Both the position numbers and the translations under genes were made by a program. The notes under the pieces were generated by a model. It ran no database searches. It was not told the origin of the DNA and worked only from the letters and a program-made list of their open reading frames with translations. From contig JAIRNN010000311.1 in NCBI GenBank assembly GCA_031257995.1, positions 1-8,055 on the forward strand: a stretch of 8,055 bases of DNA. Reading direction: 5' to 3'. The DNA comes from Spirochaetaceae bacterium. GTDB taxonomy: Bacteria; Spirochaetota; Spirochaetia; Treponematales; Breznakiellaceae. Position 1 is the first letter of the stretch. Each line of letters starts with the position of its first letter. This document shows, piece by piece, positions 1-6,635 of this stretch.

Positions 1-1
1 A

Positions 2-91
2 AAAGACTGGGCAAATATGAAGCGTACTTTGCGTGACACCGCTGCTTTTTGCGATTTACTTCAGACTGCAATTTACAATTATTGGTGTTAG
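2..91 (+). CDS. C-terminal fragment of a probable IS630-type transposase (cut by window edge)
   Basis: An open frame enters from the left edge and ends at a TAG (89-91), leaving 29 readable codons. The peptide contains WANMKRTLRD followed by a stretch ending LLQTAIYNYWC. This resembles the end of IS630/Tc1-like DDE transposases, where a W-A-N-(M/L/F)-K-R motif follows the last catalytic acidic residue and a short amphipathic tail closes the protein. The catalytic residues would lie outside the window. The gene runs convergently with the minus-strand surA-like/nusB unit and stops about 60 bp from the end of that unit. Only 29 residues are visible, so the family assignment is an inference from motif memory. 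It could also be the tail of an unrelated protein. Confidence 0.42.
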   Translation, partial: KDWANMKRTLRDTAAFCDLLQTAIYNYWC

Positions 92-116
92 GTCTATTTA
101 AGTGGAACTACTATAA
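91..116. repeat. Possible right end of the IS630-like element
   Basis: Directly after the stop of the transposase fragment lies a sequence that reads TATAGTAGTTCCACTTAAAT (first 20 bases) on the minus strand, beginning with TA. IS630/Tc1-type elements insert at TA and carry terminal inverted repeats close to the transposase stop, so this is the expected place for the IS end. The partner repeat is outside the window, so the boundary is an inference only. Confidence 0.25.
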
Positions 117-151
117 CCATGTTATTCGCGGCCAAGTACTATGCCAACCCG

Positions 152-385
152 TCACTCCAGCCCAAGATCGCTGATATCCTCGTTTTTTTCCAGTCCCGGT
201 TTGTCGGGCCTGAATTTTTTGACTTTGGCAGATCTCTTTAATTTTGGCGCTTTGGGTATCCGTTCCCTGTTGCGGGAGACGGCGGAAACAATGGAGGCGT
301 AGATCACGATGGCGATCGTTGCGCCGATGACATAGGGCGAGAGTAACACTTGGAGAATGAGTTCCATCAAAGACATTTCGATCAT
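152..385 (-). CDS. Small single-span membrane protein, unknown function (77 aa)
   Basis: I do not recognise this family. The ATG at 385 lies 6 bases after the nusB stop (TAA, then TAG two codon-like triplets later), and the TGA is at 152-154. Residues about 9-36 form one long hydrophobic segment (LILQVLLSPYVIGATIAIVI and onward). The following ~25 residues are strongly basic (RNRERIPKAPKLKRSAKVKK), and the tail is acidic (EKNEDISDLGLE). The positive-inside rule suggests the N-terminus is outside and the basic tail cytoplasmic. Starts at Met4 or Met7 are possible; none of the three has a clear Shine-Dalgarno, so translational coupling to nusB seems likely. It is the last gene of the surA-like/nusB unit. 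YajC-like or other small inner-membrane proteins share this shape, but no motif supports such a name. That it is a real gene is supported by its tight packing and coherent topology. Confidence 0.6.
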   Translation of the reverse strand: MIEMSLMELILQVLLSPYVIGATIAIVIYASIVSAVSRNRERIPKAPKLKRSAKVKKFRPDKPGLEKNEDISDLGLE

Positions 386-391
386 ATTCTA

Positions 392-826
392 TTATCGGCA
401 CGAAGCGCGGACGGTATCCAAAACGCCGTTCACAAATTTGTAGGAATCGTTGCCGGAGAACTCCATGCTTATTTTGATCGCCTCCTCGATGATCAAGGCA
501 GGGGCAATGTCTCTCTGATAGAGCAAAAGATAGGCCCCGAAGCGGAGCACCGCCCGGTCGGCAACATTCAAACGGGAGAAATCCCAGTTTTCGAGCGTGT
601 TTTTGATCGTTTCATCAATTCTCGCGCAGTTTTCAACGACACCGGTCACGACAAGGCGGGCAAAATCGGTAATTTCCGGCCCGAACGACTCAAGTTTTTC
701 CTCGGTGTTCCATGAAAATGACAAAAACGCCGATAAATCATCCGTTGAACAACCCGATTGGCATTGTATATCCCATGCGTAGAGCGCCTGAAACGCCAAA
801 ATCGATGCTTTCCGCCGTGTTTTCAC
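392..826 (-). CDS. nusB: Transcription antitermination factor NusB
   Basis: NusB binds boxA RNA together with ribosomal protein S10 (NusE) in the antitermination complex that keeps polymerase moving through rRNA operons. The 144-residue product is the usual length and covers the whole all-helical fold. Family hallmarks are visible: the basic N-terminus followed by AFQALYAWD (11-19), the helix LVVTGVVENCARID (58-71), the signature NWDFSRLNVADRAVLRFG (80-97), then DIAPALIIEEAIKIS (106-120) and DSYKFVNGVLD (127-137). The start codon is GTG (824-826), three bases after the TAG of the SurA-like gene. No good Shine-Dalgarno precedes it, so translation probably depends on coupling to the upstream gene. 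There is no promoter-like sequence in the 3-base gap; transcription most likely comes from the promoter at 1936-1965. Confidence 0.95.
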   Translation of the reverse strand: MKTRRKASILAFQALYAWDIQCQSGCSTDDLSAFLSFSWNTEEKLESFGPEITDFARLVVTGVVENCARIDETIKNTLENWDFSRLNVADRAVLRFGAYLLLYQRDIAPALIIEEAIKISMEFSGNDSYKFVNGVLDTVRASCR

Positions 827-829
827 ATT

Positions 830-1867
830 CTACCAAGGCAGATAACGCTTGTCGATCGTAAAGGGATCCCCCTTGCGCAACTCATCGTACAACTCCTGCT
901 GCGCCTGCGTGAGAAGTGAAATTTGCTTGTTTTGGGAAAGCCCCGCGTTGATGTACTGCCGCACCGTCATTTTGCTGTCAAGATCAATCACATCGTCGAG
1001 GGTAAGCTGCTTTTGCTTGTAAGACTCGGTAACTTTCAGGATTTGATACCCGCGTGGACCCTCGATCACACCGGAAACCTGCCCCTGTTCCAAGGAAAAC
1101 GCCGTCCGCAACACTTCCGCGCCGACCGCCTGTTCTCCCTGCGGGTTTTTCGGCAGATACCCCGCGTCCCCCGCCACAAAACCGGCCTCCCTGCCCTGCC
1201 GCAACGATACCTCGTCAAACTTGGCCGGATCTGTCCCGATTTCACGGGCGAGGCTGTCGGCAAGCGATTTCGCCTTCGCCTTGTCGTCACCTGAGGGCAC
1301 CTGAATTATCGAAAGACGCACCGTATCCGGCCGCACGAGACTCGATTTGTTTAAATCATAGAAATTCTGAATCTCCGCAACGGTCGGCGCCGTTGCGGAC
1401 TTCAGCAGATCCTCTTTTTTGGATGTCAGATACCGTTCCATGATAAGCTGCCGCCTCACCTGCTCGCGGAAAGAAGGCATATCCAGATTGTATTGACTAC
1501 GGATCGTCTGCGTAAACTCGGCTTCGGTCGGCCGCCGCCCCATCGTCTGCGCGAGAGAATCGCGGAGCCGGTCAATCTGTTGCGTCAACTCCCCGTCGGA
1601 CACCGTGATCCGGTCCCGTTCGGCGGCCTGAAGTACCAGCCGCTGGTTGATCAGCGCCTCAAGCACTTGATTTTTTTCATCCACGGTAAGCGGCCGCTTC
1701 GCCTGCGCCTCCATCAGCGCGACCTCGTTTTGCAGTTGTTTTACCGTGATCGGCTCGGTTCTGGTCAACCTCACTGTCGCCACCGTCTGCATCTCGTTTT
1801 GCGCGAAAACCGCCCCGACCGCGATCATACCGGTAAAAAAAAGAAACCACAAACGCTTCATAACCAT
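830..1867 (-). CDS. SurA-like secreted peptidyl-prolyl isomerase/chaperone
   Basis: A 345-residue exported protein with the architecture of SurA/PrsA-type foldases. Residues 1-22 are a signal peptide: MKR, a hydrophobic core, and a likely cleavage after AVFA. Residues about 35-175 form the helical chaperone region (SurA_N-like), containing VLEALINQRLVLQAAERDRI and a ϕxxxVRRQLIMERYL helix. Residues about 183-283 resemble a parvulin (PpiC/Rotamase) domain, with the glycine-rich turn FVAGDAGYLPK (230-240) and GPRGYQILKV (270-279). The final ~60 residues are helical. Canonical parvulin histidines appear to be replaced: RLSIIQV stands where (R/A)HIL is usual, and GYQILKV where GYHIIKV is usual. 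Chaperone activity therefore seems more likely than strong isomerase activity. I chose the ATG at 1867 because AAGGTGG (1874-1880) sits 6 bases upstream; the longer frame to 1975 would run through the promoter. The ATG at 1861 is a close alternative. The protein likely acts in the periplasm on outer-membrane or lipoprotein clients. Confidence 0.85.
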   Translation of the reverse strand: MVMKRLWFLFFTGMIAVGAVFAQNEMQTVATVRLTRTEPITVKQLQNEVALMEAQAKRPLTVDEKNQVLEALINQRLVLQAAERDRITVSDGELTQQIDRLRDSLAQTMGRRPTEAEFTQTIRSQYNLDMPSFREQVRRQLIMERYLTSKKEDLLKSATAPTVAEIQNFYDLNKSSLVRPDTVRLSIIQVPSGDDKAKAKSLADSLAREIGTDPAKFDEVSLRQGREAGFVAGDAGYLPKNPQGEQAVGAEVLRTAFSLEQGQVSGVIEGPRGYQILKVTESYKQKQLTLDDVIDLDSKMTVRQYINAGLSQNKQISLLTQAQQELYDELRKGDPFTIDKRYLPW

Positions 1868-1873
1868 ATTGTA

Positions 1874-1880
1874 CCACCTT
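1874..1880 (-). promoter_or_regulatory. Ribosome binding site that fixes the SurA-like start
   Basis: On the minus strand AAGGTGG lies 6 bases before the ATG at 1867 and 12 bases before the ATG at 1861. It favours the first and argues against the upstream ATG at 1975, which has no such site and would give a protein lacking an N-terminal signal peptide. Confidence 0.7.
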
Positions 1881-1935
1881 CCAAACGAATTGGCAATTAG
1901 GGGCGTTCTTCCCATGCCTTGCGTATATTGCATAT

Positions 1936-1965
1936 ATTGTACAAGGGAAAGCCTCTTTCGGTCAA
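1936..1965 (-). promoter_or_regulatory. Sigma-70-type promoter for the surA-like/nusB/orf77 unit
   Basis: Read on the minus strand: -35 TTGACC (1965-1960), an 18-base spacer, then -10 TACAAT (1941-1936). Each box differs from consensus at one position. Transcription would begin near 1929, giving a leader of about 60 bases before the ATG at 1867. It sits directly after the rpoC terminator, so the two transcription units are probably separate. An AT-rich stretch (ATATATGCAATATA) follows the -10. Confidence 0.6.
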
Positions 1966-1973
1966 CAAGACGC

Positions 1974-2027
1974 AAAAACGGAGGCCGTCTGCCAAGATAA
2001 GATGAACCCTGTTCATTAAGCAGACGG
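1974..2027 (-). terminator. Probable rho-independent terminator of rpoC
   Basis: Starting 2 bases after the rpoC stop, the minus strand shows CCGTCTGC (2027-2020) pairing perfectly with GCAGACGG (1992-1985). Inside it is a smaller perfect hairpin, ATGAAC-AGG-GTTCAT (2016-2002). A T5 run follows at 1978-1974. An alternative short stem ACGG-CCT-CCGT (1988-1978) abuts the T-run and excludes part of the larger stem. The two folds compete for the same bases, so termination could be leaky or switchable; the simplest reading is a plain terminator. Confidence 0.6.
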
Positions 2028-2029
2028 GT

Positions 2030-5000
2030 TTAATCGTCATCGTCGGTGTCCGTATCTATCGCGAAATCGGCGGCGGTTACGGCTTGGGCGGCTTCCTGCT
2101 CGGCGGCTTCAAGTTTGCGCCTTTCGAGAATGGACTGCATATAGTCGTCCAAGTCGCGCTGGTTCTCATCGAAGAGCTTGATGTCTTTGTAACGTTTCAT
2201 TCCGGTTCCCGCCGGAATGGGGTGGCCGATGAGGATGTTTTCCTTGAGGCCGCGCAGATGGTCCTTCGAGGAAGCAATCGCCGCATTGGTAAGAACGCGG
2301 GTCGTCTCCTGAAAACTGGCTGCGGAAAGAAAGCTGTCGATGTTGAGACTGGCCTTCGTGATACCCTGAAAAATTGGACGGGCGATGGCCGGTTCGCCGC
2401 CTTCCGCGAGGACACGCTCGTTTTCTTCGTGGAACTGGTGCTTGTCGACCAGCTCGCCGAAGATGAAGCGGGTGTTCCCAACTGCGGCGATCTCCACCTT
2501 ACGCATCATCTGGCGGATGATGACGCCGATGTGCTTGTCGTTGATGGAGACCCCCTGGAGGTGGTAGACCTGCTGTATCTCGTCCATAAGATAACGCTGG
2601 AGGCGGGTCTCACCGAGGATGTAGAGGATCTCGTGCGGGTTTGCCGCGCCGACACAGAGGGGCTCTCCGGCCTCCACCGTGTCGCCGTCACGCACGAGGA
2701 GGCGCTTGGTCATCGGAATGAGGTGCTTGAACTCGCGGCCAAACACGTCGGTTACCAGCACGATGCGCTTTCCCTTCACGATGCCCTTGAACGAGACCAG
2801 CCCGGAGATTTGCGCGAGAACAGAGGGGCTTTTGGGCTTACGCGCCTCAAAAAGCTCGGACACGCGGGGAAGGCCGGAGGTAATGTCCATCGCTTTGGCC
2901 GATTCTTTCAGCGTCTTGGCAATGGTCTTTCCGGCCTGAACCGGTTCGTTGTCGTCAACCTGAAGATACGCGCCGGCGGGCAGGAAGTAGGAGACCAGCT
3001 CGTTACCGGCATCGTCCACGACATAGATACGCGGTTGTTTGCCTTCTCCCTGCATTTCGGTGATCTGCTTCTCGATGTTGCCCGTTTCGGTGTCGATTTC
3101 TTCTTTTAATGTGGCACCGGAGATGATGTCCTCGAACTTCACGCGGCCCGATGCCTCGGCGATGATCGGGTCCGAGAACGGGTCGAAGGTGGCGATGGTC
3201 TTTTCGGCTTCGACAATGCTGCCGGGTTTGACCAAGACCTCCGAACCGTTTCTGATTTCGATCTTCTGATCCTGACTGATGAGCAGGAGTTTGTTGCCGC
3301 GTACGAGGGCATAGGCGATTTCGGACGAGACGATGGTCTTTGCCCCGCGTTTCAGGATCGGCTCTCCCCGAATGATGCGCTTCCCGTCCTCAACAAGTAC
3401 GGTATCCTTGTCGGTAACCGGGAATTCCCTTAACACCTTGCATACGGTCGCCGCGCCTTTCCGGGTAAAGAGCCAGCGGCCGTTGTAAAGCTCAACATGG
3501 TTGCCCGTGATCTCGCGGACATAGACCGGGTATTTGAGGAATATGCGGTTCTCCTCGCTGATCTTTGTCGCCGCGCCGCCGACATGGAACGTCCGCATGG
3601 TAAGCTGGGTTCCCGGCTGTCCGATGGACTGGGCGGCGATGGTACCGACCGCCTCGCCGATCTCAACGGTACGGTTTGTGGCAAGGTTGCGGCCATAACA
3701 TTTGCGGCAAACGCCGTGTTTGGCCTCGCAGGTGAGGACGTTACGGATGGTAACGCTCTCAATCCCCGCTTCCTCAATCTTTGTGGCGACGGCCTCGGTA
3801 ATCTCCTCGTTCACGTCAACCATGATCTCGCCGGTGATCGGGTGTTTGACCCGTTCAAGGGTGAACCGGCCCACGATACGCTCGCGCAACGACTCGATGA
3901 TCTCCTCGCCGTCCTTGATCGCGGCATGGGCCACGCCGTTGATCGTGCCGCAATCTTCCTCGTTGATCACCACATCCTGCGCGACATCCACCAGGCGGCG
4001 GGTGAGATACCCTGCCTCGGCGGTCTTGAGTGCCGTGTCGGCAAGCCCCTTGCGCGCGCCGTTGGTCGAGATGAAAAACTCGATAACAGAGAGGCCCTCT
4101 TTGAAGTTTGAGCGGATGGGCAGTTCGATGATGTCTCCCGACGGCTTGGCCATGAGGCCGCGCATACCGGCAAGCTGGCGGATCTGGTTCTTGCTGCCGC
4201 GCGCCCCGGATTTCGCCATGACAAAGATCGAGTTAAAGCCCTCGCGGTCTTCTTCCAGCGTCTTCATCATCACATTGGTAAGCTCCTCGTTGGTCTTTGA
4301 CCACACCTCGACAACGCGGTTATACCGTTCCTCCGCCGTGATGTGCCCCTGCCGCCACTGGTTCTGGATACCGTCAACCTCGCGGTTGGCCTTGGCGATC
4401 ATGTCCGTCTTGCTGGACGGAACCACAATGTCGTCAACACCGATGGTCGCGCCGAACAGGGTCGCGTACTTGTACCCCGTCGCCTTGATCGTATCGAGCA
4501 TCTTCACCGTAACCCACGATCCCTTTTCGGCAAACACCCACTCGATAAGGGCGCGAAGATCCTTGTCCTTCAACTCGTAGTTAATGTAGGGAAGCTCCAG
4601 CGGCAGTTCCTCGTTGAAGACCAGCCGCCCCGCGCTCGTTTCAAAAATCGTGTTTATGCCGATGGCGGATTCCGCGTCCCCGCCCTGTTTGTTCCAGACC
4701 GGCATCTTGGGCACTTTAATCTTGACCGGCGACTCCCAGTCGAGAACCCCGGCATCCACCGCCATCACCACCTCGTTGATGCTGGAGAACATACGGCCCG
4801 CCCCCTTGCCGCCCGGCTTTAACGTGGTAAGGAGATAGATGCCCAGCACCATGTCCTGCGACGGAAACACAATCGTGCCGCCGTTCGCCGGGTTAAGGAG
4901 GTTCCGCGCGGAAAGCATGAGCGTCCAGCATTCCATCTGAGCGGCCTGTGTGAGCGGCACATGGACGGCCATCTGGTCGCCGTCAAAGTCCGCGTTAAAC

Positions 5001-6337
5001 GCATGGCAGACCAGCGGGTTGAGGCGGATCGCCTTTCCCTCGACCAACACCGGTTCAAACGCCTGAATCCCAAGCCGGTGCAACGTCGGCGCGCGGTTCA
5101 ACAAGACCGGGTGCTCCTTCACCACCTCGTCCAGTACGGCAAATACCTCCGGTTCTTCCGCCTCGACGTGTATCTTTGCCTTCTTGATGTTGAACACCAC
5201 GTCTTTATCGACGAGCCGTTTCATGATAAACGGCTTAAAAAGCTCCAGCGCCATCTTGGTCGGGAGTCCGCACTGCCACATCTTGAGTTCCGGCCCCACC
5301 GTGATGACCGACCGCCCCGAATAGTCGACGCGCTTCCCCAGCAAGTTCTGGCGGAACCGCCCCTGCTTACCTTTCAGCATATCGCTTATCGACTTGAGCG
5401 GCCTGTTCGAGGCCCCCTTCACCGCTCGTTTCCGCTTGGAATTATCGAAAAGCGCGTCCACCGCCTCCTGCAACATACGCTTTTCGTTGCGGATGATAAT
5501 ATCCGGCGCGTTGAGCGTCTGAAGGCGGCGCAAGCGGTTATTCCGGTTGATGACCCGGCGGTAGAGATCGTTCAAATCGGACGTGGCAAAACGCCCGCCG
5601 TCAAGCTGCACCATCGGGCGCAACTCAGGCGGAATCACCGGAATCACATCGAGAATCATCCAACTCGGCTTGTTTCCCGAAGCGCGAAAGTTTTCGACAA
5701 TCTTGATCCGCTTGAGGAGACGCTTGTCGCTCTTGGGCCCCTTGTCCTTCATCTTTTCACGAAGATTCTCGGCAAGCCGGTCAAGGTCAATCTTGTCAAG
5801 CAACACCCGAATACTCTCCGCACCCATCCCCGCCTCGAAAGCCGTCGACCCATAACGCTCCACCGCGTCATAGTACTCTTCCTCGTTGAGAATCTGCTTC
5901 GACTTGAGATCGGTCTCGCCCGGATCAAGCACGATATACTGCTCGTAGTAGAGGATCGACCGGAGCTTGTTCATCGGAATATCCAGAAGAAGCCCCATAC
6001 GGCTCGGCACCGACCGGTAGTACCAGATATGAGACACCGGCGCGGCCAGCTCGATATGCCCCATCCGCTCACGACGCACCTTGAAATGAGTCACCTCAAC
6101 CCCGCACCGGTCGCAAATAACGCCCTTGTACCGGATCGACTTGAACTTGCCGCAGTAGCATTCCCATTCCTTCGTCGTCCCAAAGATACGCTCGCAGAAA
6201 AGCCCGTCCTTCTCAGGCCGCAACGTCCGGTAGTTAATCGTTTCCGGCTTTTTCACTTCCCCATAAGACCACGACCTAATCATGTCAGGCGAGGCCAAAC
6301 GAATCATAATCGAATCAAAATCTTGAATATCGCGCAT
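2030..6337 (-). CDS. rpoC: DNA-directed RNA polymerase subunit β'
   Basis: RpoC forms the DNA clamp and carries the Mg-binding active site of the core RNA polymerase (α2ββ'ω). The 1435-residue protein is full length for the family. The N-terminal zinc site is C60, C62, C75, C78, in WECYCGKFKSIRYKGVICDRCG. The conserved LLGKRVDYSGRSVI lies at 332-345. NADFDGDQMAVH gives the catalytic aspartates D450, D452 and D454. The bridge-helix region lies at ~749-790 (GARKGLADTALKTAEAGYLTRR). The second zinc site is C796, C870, C877, C880, and the trigger loop carries QPGTQLTMRTFHVGG with H918. The C-terminal conserved block ASFQETTRVLTNAAI is present. The tail is unusually acidic (DFAIDTDTDDDD). The start ATG at 6337 is preceded by GAGGAG three bases away. 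No rpoB lies directly upstream; the gene has its own promoter at 6356-6384. Overall the protein resembles treponemal RpoC as I remember it. Confidence 0.99.
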   Translation of the reverse strand: MRDIQDFDSIMIRLASPDMIRSWSYGEVKKPETINYRTLRPEKDGLFCERIFGTTKEWECYCGKFKSIRYKGVICDRCGVEVTHFKVRRERMGHIELAAPVSHIWYYRSVPSRMGLLLDIPMNKLRSILYYEQYIVLDPGETDLKSKQILNEEEYYDAVERYGSTAFEAGMGAESIRVLLDKIDLDRLAENLREKMKDKGPKSDKRLLKRIKIVENFRASGNKPSWMILDVIPVIPPELRPMVQLDGGRFATSDLNDLYRRVINRNNRLRRLQTLNAPDIIIRNEKRMLQEAVDALFDNSKRKRAVKGASNRPLKSISDMLKGKQGRFRQNLLGKRVDYSGRSVITVGPELKMWQCGLPTKMALELFKPFIMKRLVDKDVVFNIKKAKIHVEAEEPEVFAVLDEVVKEHPVLLNRAPTLHRLGIQAFEPVLVEGKAIRLNPLVCHAFNADFDGDQMAVHVPLTQAAQMECWTLMLSARNLLNPANGGTIVFPSQDMVLGIYLLTTLKPGGKGAGRMFSSINEVVMAVDAGVLDWESPVKIKVPKMPVWNKQGGDAESAIGINTIFETSAGRLVFNEELPLELPYINYELKDKDLRALIEWVFAEKGSWVTVKMLDTIKATGYKYATLFGATIGVDDIVVPSSKTDMIAKANREVDGIQNQWRQGHITAEERYNRVVEVWSKTNEELTNVMMKTLEEDREGFNSIFVMAKSGARGSKNQIRQLAGMRGLMAKPSGDIIELPIRSNFKEGLSVIEFFISTNGARKGLADTALKTAEAGYLTRRLVDVAQDVVINEEDCGTINGVAHAAIKDGEEIIESLRERIVGRFTLERVKHPITGEIMVDVNEEITEAVATKIEEAGIESVTIRNVLTCEAKHGVCRKCYGRNLATNRTVEIGEAVGTIAAQSIGQPGTQLTMRTFHVGGAATKISEENRIFLKYPVYVREITGNHVELYNGRWLFTRKGAATVCKVLREFPVTDKDTVLVEDGKRIIRGEPILKRGAKTIVSSEIAYALVRGNKLLLISQDQKIEIRNGSEVLVKPGSIVEAEKTIATFDPFSDPIIAEASGRVKFEDIISGATLKEEIDTETGNIEKQITEMQGEGKQPRIYVVDDAGNELVSYFLPAGAYLQVDDNEPVQAGKTIAKTLKESAKAMDITSGLPRVSELFEARKPKSPSVLAQISGLVSFKGIVKGKRIVLVTDVFGREFKHLIPMTKRLLVRDGDTVEAGEPLCVGAANPHEILYILGETRLQRYLMDEIQQVYHLQGVSINDKHIGVIIRQMMRKVEIAAVGNTRFIFGELVDKHQFHEENERVLAEGGEPAIARPIFQGITKASLNIDSFLSAASFQETTRVLTNAAIASSKDHLRGLKENILIGHPIPAGTGMKRYKDIKLFDENQRDLDDYMQSILERRKLEAAEQEAAQAVTAADFAIDTDTDDDD

Positions 6338-6340
6338 AAT

Positions 6341-6346
6341 CTCCTC
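6341..6346 (-). promoter_or_regulatory. Ribosome binding site of rpoC
   Basis: GAGGAG on the minus strand, three bases before the rpoC ATG. The spacing to the last G is short, but the GAGG core is about five bases from the start, which is workable. It lies within the short leader that follows the -10 at 6356-6361. Confidence 0.6.
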
Positions 6347-6355
6347 AAATTATAC

Positions 6356-6384
6356 ACTATAGCGGAAGCGCGAAAATATGTCAA
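6356..6384 (-). promoter_or_regulatory. Near-consensus sigma-70 promoter directly upstream of rpoC
   Basis: On the minus strand the -35 is TTGACA (6384-6379), a perfect consensus. After exactly 17 bases comes the -10 TATAGT (6361-6356), one mismatch from TATAAT. A second TATAAT overlaps just downstream (6354-6349) but is badly spaced from the -35. Transcription would start near 6349, giving a leader of only about 12 bases before the ATG. rpoC is normally read through from rpoB and its upstream ribosomal protein genes, so a strong private promoter fits the observation that rpoB is not adjacent here. Confidence 0.75.
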
Positions 6385-6393
6385 GAGGGGGAG

Positions 6394-6434
6394 CGCGCGT
6401 TGCGCGAATGGATAATGGAAAATGGATAGTGGAA
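6394..6434. repeat. GC palindrome plus 14-bp tandem repeat upstream of the rpoC promoter
   Basis: Ten bases upstream of the -35 lies CGCGC-GTT-GCGCG (6394-6406), a perfect 5-bp stem. It abuts two head-to-tail 14-bp units, AATGGATAATGGAA (6407-6420) and AATGGATAGTGGAA (6421-6434), which differ at one base. The palindrome could be an operator or simply a chance GC-rich stem. The tandem unit resembles simple ATTATCC-type repeats that scatter through bacterial intergenic DNA. Confidence 0.45.
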
Positions 6435-6459
6435 AATTTCATGAGTTTTGAAACCTGCT

Positions 6460-6562
6460 CGTCTTACGGTAGCGGGCGAAAAACGTTGTCTGCCAATCAG
6501 ATGGGGGAAGTCTCCCCCTTCGCTCCAGCCCTGCGGGCTTACGCTATCCCCCTCTGCGGGGG
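6460..6562. repeat. Decayed GC-rich intergenic repeat, copy A
   Basis: This block shares an ordered set of words with positions 6810-6924: CGTCTTAC(G/A)GTA, then GGGGGAA, then CGCTCCAG, then TACGC, then CTCTGC. It contains three short hairpins: GGGGGA-AGTC-TCCCCC (6503-6518), AGCCC-TGC-GGGCT (around 6527-6539), and CCCCC-TCTGC-GGGGG (6548-6562). The stretch GCTTACGCTATC (6537-6548) recurs inverted, 11 of 12 bases, at 7021-7032. A frame open through it on the minus strand looks like no known protein. I read it as a dispersed non-coding repeat, not a gene. Confidence 0.45.
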
Positions 6563-6599
6563 TTTCCCGCCCCCGCAACGCCCCCGGTAACAAAGACGG

Positions 6600-6635
6600 C
6601 TGAATAGTTATAGTAGAACAACTGTAACTATTCAG
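6600..6635. repeat. Inverted repeat overlapping the left end of the MITE candidate
   Basis: CTGAATAGTTA (6600-6610) pairs perfectly with TAACTATTCAG (6625-6635). The stem extends inward through one G·T pair and AGT/ACT to a six-base loop (AGAACA, 6615-6620). The left arm is an extra copy of the terminal sequence of the element at 6624-6773 and lies just outside its left boundary. It may be the relic of a second, adjacent element end, or part of the preferred target site. Confidence 0.6.
6616..6623. repeat. Left 8-bp flanking direct repeat (candidate target-site duplication)
   Basis: GAACAACT abuts the left terminal inverted repeat at 6624. The identical octamer abuts the right terminal inverted repeat at 6774-6781. 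The exact adjacency on both sides is what a target-site duplication would produce. Confidence 0.55.

Noticed and set aside
901..910. RpoC trigger-loop motif SIGQPGTQ with Gln where E. coli has Glu, as an unusual mutation
   Set aside because: These residue positions in RpoC (~905-911, not window bases) vary naturally between E and Q in bacteria as I recall, so I do not treat it as notable.
1868..1975. N-terminal extension of the SurA-like protein to an ATG at 1975
   Set aside because: It would include the promoter at 1936-1965 and bury the signal peptide 36 residues inside the protein; the AAGGTGG site supports 1867.
2084..3109. 341-codon + strand frame opposite the 3' part of rpoC
   Set aside because: Shadow of rpoC; no ribosome binding site or recognisable domain, and the sense strand is clearly coding.
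4961..6415. 484-codon open frame on the + strand opposite rpoC
   Set aside because: It is antisense to the most conserved half of rpoC, its product shows no family motif and is rich in R/H/P/L as expected from a shadow frame in a GC-rich gene.
6503..6562. GC-rich hairpin cluster as a CRISPR array or tRNA
   Set aside because: The hairpins differ in sequence and spacing, there are no regular repeats with spacers, and no cloverleaf or TΨC-like arm is present.
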